This document shows positions 7,601 to 8,048 of a stretch of 8,048 nt of DNA, piece after piece. The stretch is from Candidatus Methanomethylophilaceae archaeon (GTDB lineage: Archaea; Thermoplasmatota; Thermoplasmata; Methanomassiliicoccales; Methanomethylophilaceae): positions 1 through 8,048 of the forward strand of contig JAFVET010000031.1 of NCBI GenBank assembly GCA_017475875.1, read 5' to 3'. Position numbers and translations under genes: made by a program. The notes beneath the pieces are model-generated. The model worked only from the letters and a program-made list of their open reading frames with translations, did not search any database and was not told the DNA's origin. Each line of letters begins with the position of its first letter. The stretch's first letter is position 1.

Positions 7601-8048
7601 TGTAGTCGGTGTCGATCACTACGATACCCCATCTGTCCTTCACATCGTTTATGACGGGGGTGTTGCCGATGAACTGCATCACGTCCCTGGTGCCGAGTTC
7701 TTCGGAAGCGATCATGTCAAGGACGCCTCCGTCCGTCCTGCCGTCCGTCAGATCGACTACCCAGACCTTGGTGTCAGGTACCTCATTCACTGGAGTGGAG
7801 TCCTTGACCTTCACGACGTTCGCCCTCATGTCCCACATGTTGTCTATCGACGAGATGTCGGAAGCGTCCACGAAGAAGGCTCTGTACTTGTCGAATATCG
7901 CGCCGTGTACGGCCGTCCCCTCCGGGAGGACCGCGGATACGATGGGCATCCAATAGAATGCGTCATAGTAGACTTCGTCCACCTGGTACTTTCCGGCTCC
8001 GTCTTCGAATACGATTCTGAAGACACGGCCGTCGACGTCACGAGTGTA
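1599..8048 (-). CDS. Giant InlB-repeat cell-surface protein, C-terminally membrane anchored (5' partial)
   Basis: A 2149-residue open frame runs from the window edge to TGA at 1599-1601. The frame is open upstream of the GTG at 7982, reading YTRDVDGRVFRIVFEDGAGK into it, so that GTG is internal and the true start with any signal peptide is outside. In order: ~168 unrecognised residues (8048-7548); about 11 InlB B-like modules (7547-4614) with the pattern Y-T-V-x-F...G-x-x-F-x-G-W...L-x-A-x-W; 14 divergent InlB B modules (4613-1701) with GEGGSVTGAGTY, AxPDEGYxFVxWSDG and LTAEF cores; a Ser-containing linker; one membrane helix (1679-1614); and the cytoplasmic tail RRSH. I see only three Cys and no LPXTG motif. 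In this repeat family, beta-grasp-like modules stack into extracellular stalks, so an adhesin or cell-surface role is likely; the ligand is unknown. The gene is convergent with the ATPase remnant, and no operon partner is visible. Confidence 0.9.
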   Translation of the reverse strand, partial: YTRDVDGRVFRIVFEDGAGKYQVDEVYYDAFYWMPIVSAVLPEGTAVHGAIFDKYRAFFVDASDISSIDNMWDMRANVVKVKDSTPVNEVPDTKVWVVDLTDGRTDGGVLDMIASEELGTRDVMQFIGNTPVINDVKDRWGIVVIDTDYKVYFTNHDTVKEMLVSDVSTVTFHYNDGTDAAFTRMASGHVGTSPFSYLPGKTFAGWYTAPVGGELVLPDATIAPGKHLDLYAHWDGTLVYLEDGVIAHVNGSADGRTGSVVLSSGQYLTLEFEDEMGLYTASGFTSQGGRYYPMPLMQSYSITAQPKNFTNVVFDRNGGEGGDDGFKISVGETNEEPFALPSRTGYVFEGYESAQHTLVVNAAGNLIQYVDGFTDASACWTNTASSVTLTAVWVPKTTVVTLDNGGVVDDVELEWTYDEEPDSIKPPTSDSARFDGYFAKDDSGNDVMVIDSYGHVVYDAPGFVEYYLWKNDAEEVTLTAKWVPKYSLYIDIDGISDDPIALSGDESYFVGIPELVGHRFIGWTLSGDTSEAAVYGYDEEALTEPIVNGEPFLPGDGIYVASLSEVVGGSVHLTAQWQLHEYTISFDLDGGEGDYDTVNAVFDVPVKVPEPTREGWSFLGWELTVEAGHGILAAFGDTIDAVDKGFGTYARNSTPGADVFVVNLSYYDADKTTLTAKWTPGEYTVRYLPNGEDVTGSMSVQVLHFGDEPTPLLLNQYSKVGHSFLGWATEAEGDVVYENSESVQDIASEIDEVVDLYAVWKVNQYTITFSNTHGNVIAPITQDYGTEVVAPVDPSYPGMRFTGWNPAVPATMPAQDMTVEGTWVEDLYTVKYAPNGGTGSMEDSVVLRGDSFALRSNVFSMTGHKFASWNTAADGSGSSYSDGQVVTDITDGESITLYVQWAPAGYTVRFNSTGSDPVEQAFVYGVAQPLAANTFVNDPYVFDGWNTAADGSGVAYSDGQNVVNLSEYDGTVVDLYAQWKNPATAITLDKGTGTSNGSATVSYGDTVAVIKKSATGNGYLLGYYAGDAKVLEATGALAADTAGYIADGMWIYTGAELTLTAKWIVGVSVTGNDLVATPGALDPGVHSAATVIEISNKYHYATSVTSVTVAGEEVGYAFSDTDQTVSIAAGTDFVGDVYITAVWALRQYTVALDHGPGGDVAGAGTFDAGTEVTISAIPDDHFTFVKWSDESTVAVRTFTLESNVSLTATFTEEIYTVTLVAGEGGSVTGAGGYAYGSQAHITATPDVGYSFARWDDAGADSDKADRTFTVASDITLTAIFEKTKVNVTADGTVGGHVEGTGVYDYGASVTLTAVPDSGFQFVMWENGSTGNPRTLTATTDIVVSATFDDQPLPPVTHTLSLVAGEGGSVTGAGSYVEGSEAKIVAIPDEGYRFVRWSDGVTDAERTVTVNSDSTLEAFFELIPAEMYDLVLVAGEGGTVAGSGTYAAGTEVEISAVPTEGYVFVKWSDGITDAERIVTVDSDITLTAEFASAPSEYFTLQVIAGTGGATTGSGSYAAGAEVQISAVPDEGYRFVQWSDGVTDAVRTVVIDGNVIIEATFEPVPVETFELELVAGEGGEVSGAGVYPAGTEVQISATPNDGYEFVQWSDGSKDAARTVVVDSDMTLEATFVPAPIPSNYDLVLVASEGGVVSGAGKYPAGTEVQISATPNDGYEFVQWDDGSTDAVRTVTVDSDMTLTAEFSKAVVFYELELVAGEGGEVAGAGTYPAGADVEISATPDEGYVFVQWDDGSTDAVRRVLVNSDMTFVAEFASVTDVCSIELTATEGGSVTGSGTYPVGSEVAITAIPDEGYVFMRWSDGSDEAFRTVVVLADIALVAEFEPEENVVLLMLNAGKGGSVSGSGLYAVGTSVAIEAVPDSGYRFVRWDDGSYEAARVVVLLDDTVLSAYFERIAEKAPLSLYSTEGGYVNGSGSYEVGTVATAHARASDGYIFVGWDDGNTEADREIVMDGPLKLVANFSKRTDTYTVRATAGTGGSVTGAGTYVYGTTATLVATPATGYHFVSWSDGSKSATLTLKVVSDVELSATFSPDACKVTVSAGNGGTVEGAGTYDYGTKATIKAVPDEGYHFVKWSDGSTDVTRTVTVTGDAAYVAEFAEDAPSSSGFPWIYVVIAIIVILAVAIVAFVLYRRSH
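1614..1679 (-). other. C-terminal transmembrane anchor of the surface protein
   Basis: The last residues include the 22-residue hydrophobic run WIYVVIAIIVILAVAIVAFV plus LY, followed by RRSH and the stop. A short Ser/Pro linker (APSSSGFP) precedes it. The Arg pair after the helix fits the positive-inside rule, placing the tail in the cytoplasm and all repeats outside. There is no sortase motif, and a plain C-terminal helix is a common way to hold archaeal surface proteins. Confidence 0.9.
1701..4613 (-). repeat. Array of 14 divergent InlB B-type modules (67-74 residues each)
   Basis: Unit starts on the minus strand are 4613, 4409, 4199, 3977, 3770, 3560, 3350, 3137, 2930, 2723, 2513, 2306, 2102 and 1901; the last unit ends at 1701. 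Each has a Y-x-L-x-L-V-A-type strand, GxGG-x-V-x-G-x-G-x-Y, an AGTEVxIxAxP strand, DEGYxFVxW, SDGSTDAxRT and a final DxxLTAEF strand. Most are separated by short Pro/Glu/Ala linkers (PVPVET, PAPIPSN, LPPVTH). Unit 2 has an insertion after WDD (AGADSDKAD). Unit 12 has lost the A-x-P motif, reading ARASDGYIF. The pattern matches the family often called divergent InlB B-repeat (Flg_new_2-like). Confidence 0.85.
2931..3350 (-). repeat. Near-identical tandem units 7 and 8 of the second array
   Basis: Unit 7 (3350-3138) and unit 8 (3137-2931) are offset by 213 bases (71 codons). Bases 3018-3077 and 3231-3290 match at 58 of 60 positions; the mismatches are at 3045/3258 and 3057/3270. The encoded residues are identical from YPAGTEVQIS through DGYEFVQW. 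Other units encode the same motifs with different codons, so the identity reflects recent duplication or gene conversion more than protein constraint. Confidence 0.75.
5100..5567 (-). repeat. Closely related InlB modules 8 and 9
   Basis: Modules 5567-5334 and 5333-5100 share WNTAADGSG followed by the YSDGQ-V segment. At the DNA level a 26-base stretch is identical at 5191-5216 and 5419-5444, a 228-base (76-codon) offset. These are the most similar pair in the first array and probably derive from a fairly recent duplication of one module. Confidence 0.65.
7125..7340 (-). other. Spacer between InlB modules 1 and 2
   Basis: About 72 residues, containing LEDGVIAHVNGS, GSVVLSSGQYLTLEFEDEMG and a Tyr/Met-rich part (GGRYYPMPLMQSYSITAQ), separate module 1 from module 2. 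They lack the GW box and the L-x-A-x-W end. It could be an inserted beta domain or a highly diverged module. No function is proposed. Confidence 0.4.
7548..8048 (-). other. Non-repeat N-terminal region of the surface protein (partial)
   Basis: These 167 residues precede the first InlB-type module and do not resemble either repeat type. They contain alternating hydrophobic strands, for example GTAVHGAIFDKYRAFFVDAS, TKVWVVDLTDG and RWGIVVIDTDYKVYF, and many Asp residues, consistent with an extracellular beta-rich domain. No catalytic motif is recognised. It may be the C-terminal part of a larger head domain encoded upstream. The boundary with the repeats is set at VSTVTFHYNDG (about 7547). Confidence 0.5.

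Noticed and set aside
7980..7982. GTG as the start of the surface protein
   Set aside because: The frame continues without a stop for 22 more codons to the window edge, with protein-like sequence, and no signal peptide follows the GTG. The real start is outside.

Overview
The window looks archaeal, most likely a gut-type methanogen of the Methanomassiliicoccales (Thermoplasmatota). This rests on the GC-rich coding style, a DUF4143-type AAA ATPase relic beside an apparent insertion-sequence end, and above all a giant surface protein built of InlB-type repeats with a single C-terminal membrane anchor and no LPXTG motif. The assignment is inference from protein style; no rRNA or other marker gene is present, and a gut bacterium with similar repeat proteins is the alternative.

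Layout. Bases 1-96 (+) are the last 31 codons of a protein whose tail carries two AT-hook motifs. They probably belong to a transposase, and about 20-25 bases of non-coding IS end would follow. Bases about 118-1383 (+) encode a DUF4143-type AAA ATPase that lacks its start and its Walker A loop: homology begins just where the P-loop should end, so the IS end appears to sit in the P-loop codons. The reading frame runs past the usual family end to 1674 and overlaps the convergent neighbour by 76 bases. This looks like a gene remnant.

Bases 1599-8048 (-) are one open frame of 2149 residues that leaves the window at its 5' end. From N to C it has about 168 residues of unrecognised sequence, about 11 InlB B-type (Listeria-Bacteroides, Flg_new-like) modules, 14 shorter 'divergent InlB B' modules of 67-74 residues, one transmembrane helix and a tiny basic tail. 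It reads as a cell-surface stalk or adhesin. Units 7 and 8 of the second array are nearly identical in DNA, a sign of recent duplication or gene conversion.

The genes do not form a pathway. The window is an accessory region in which a mobile element has probably broken an ATPase gene next to an evolving surface-protein gene. I found no RNA gene, CRISPR array, or defence or biosynthetic system. The points of interest are the IS/P-loop junction, the two-tier repeat architecture and its internal duplication, and the unrecognised N-terminal region.
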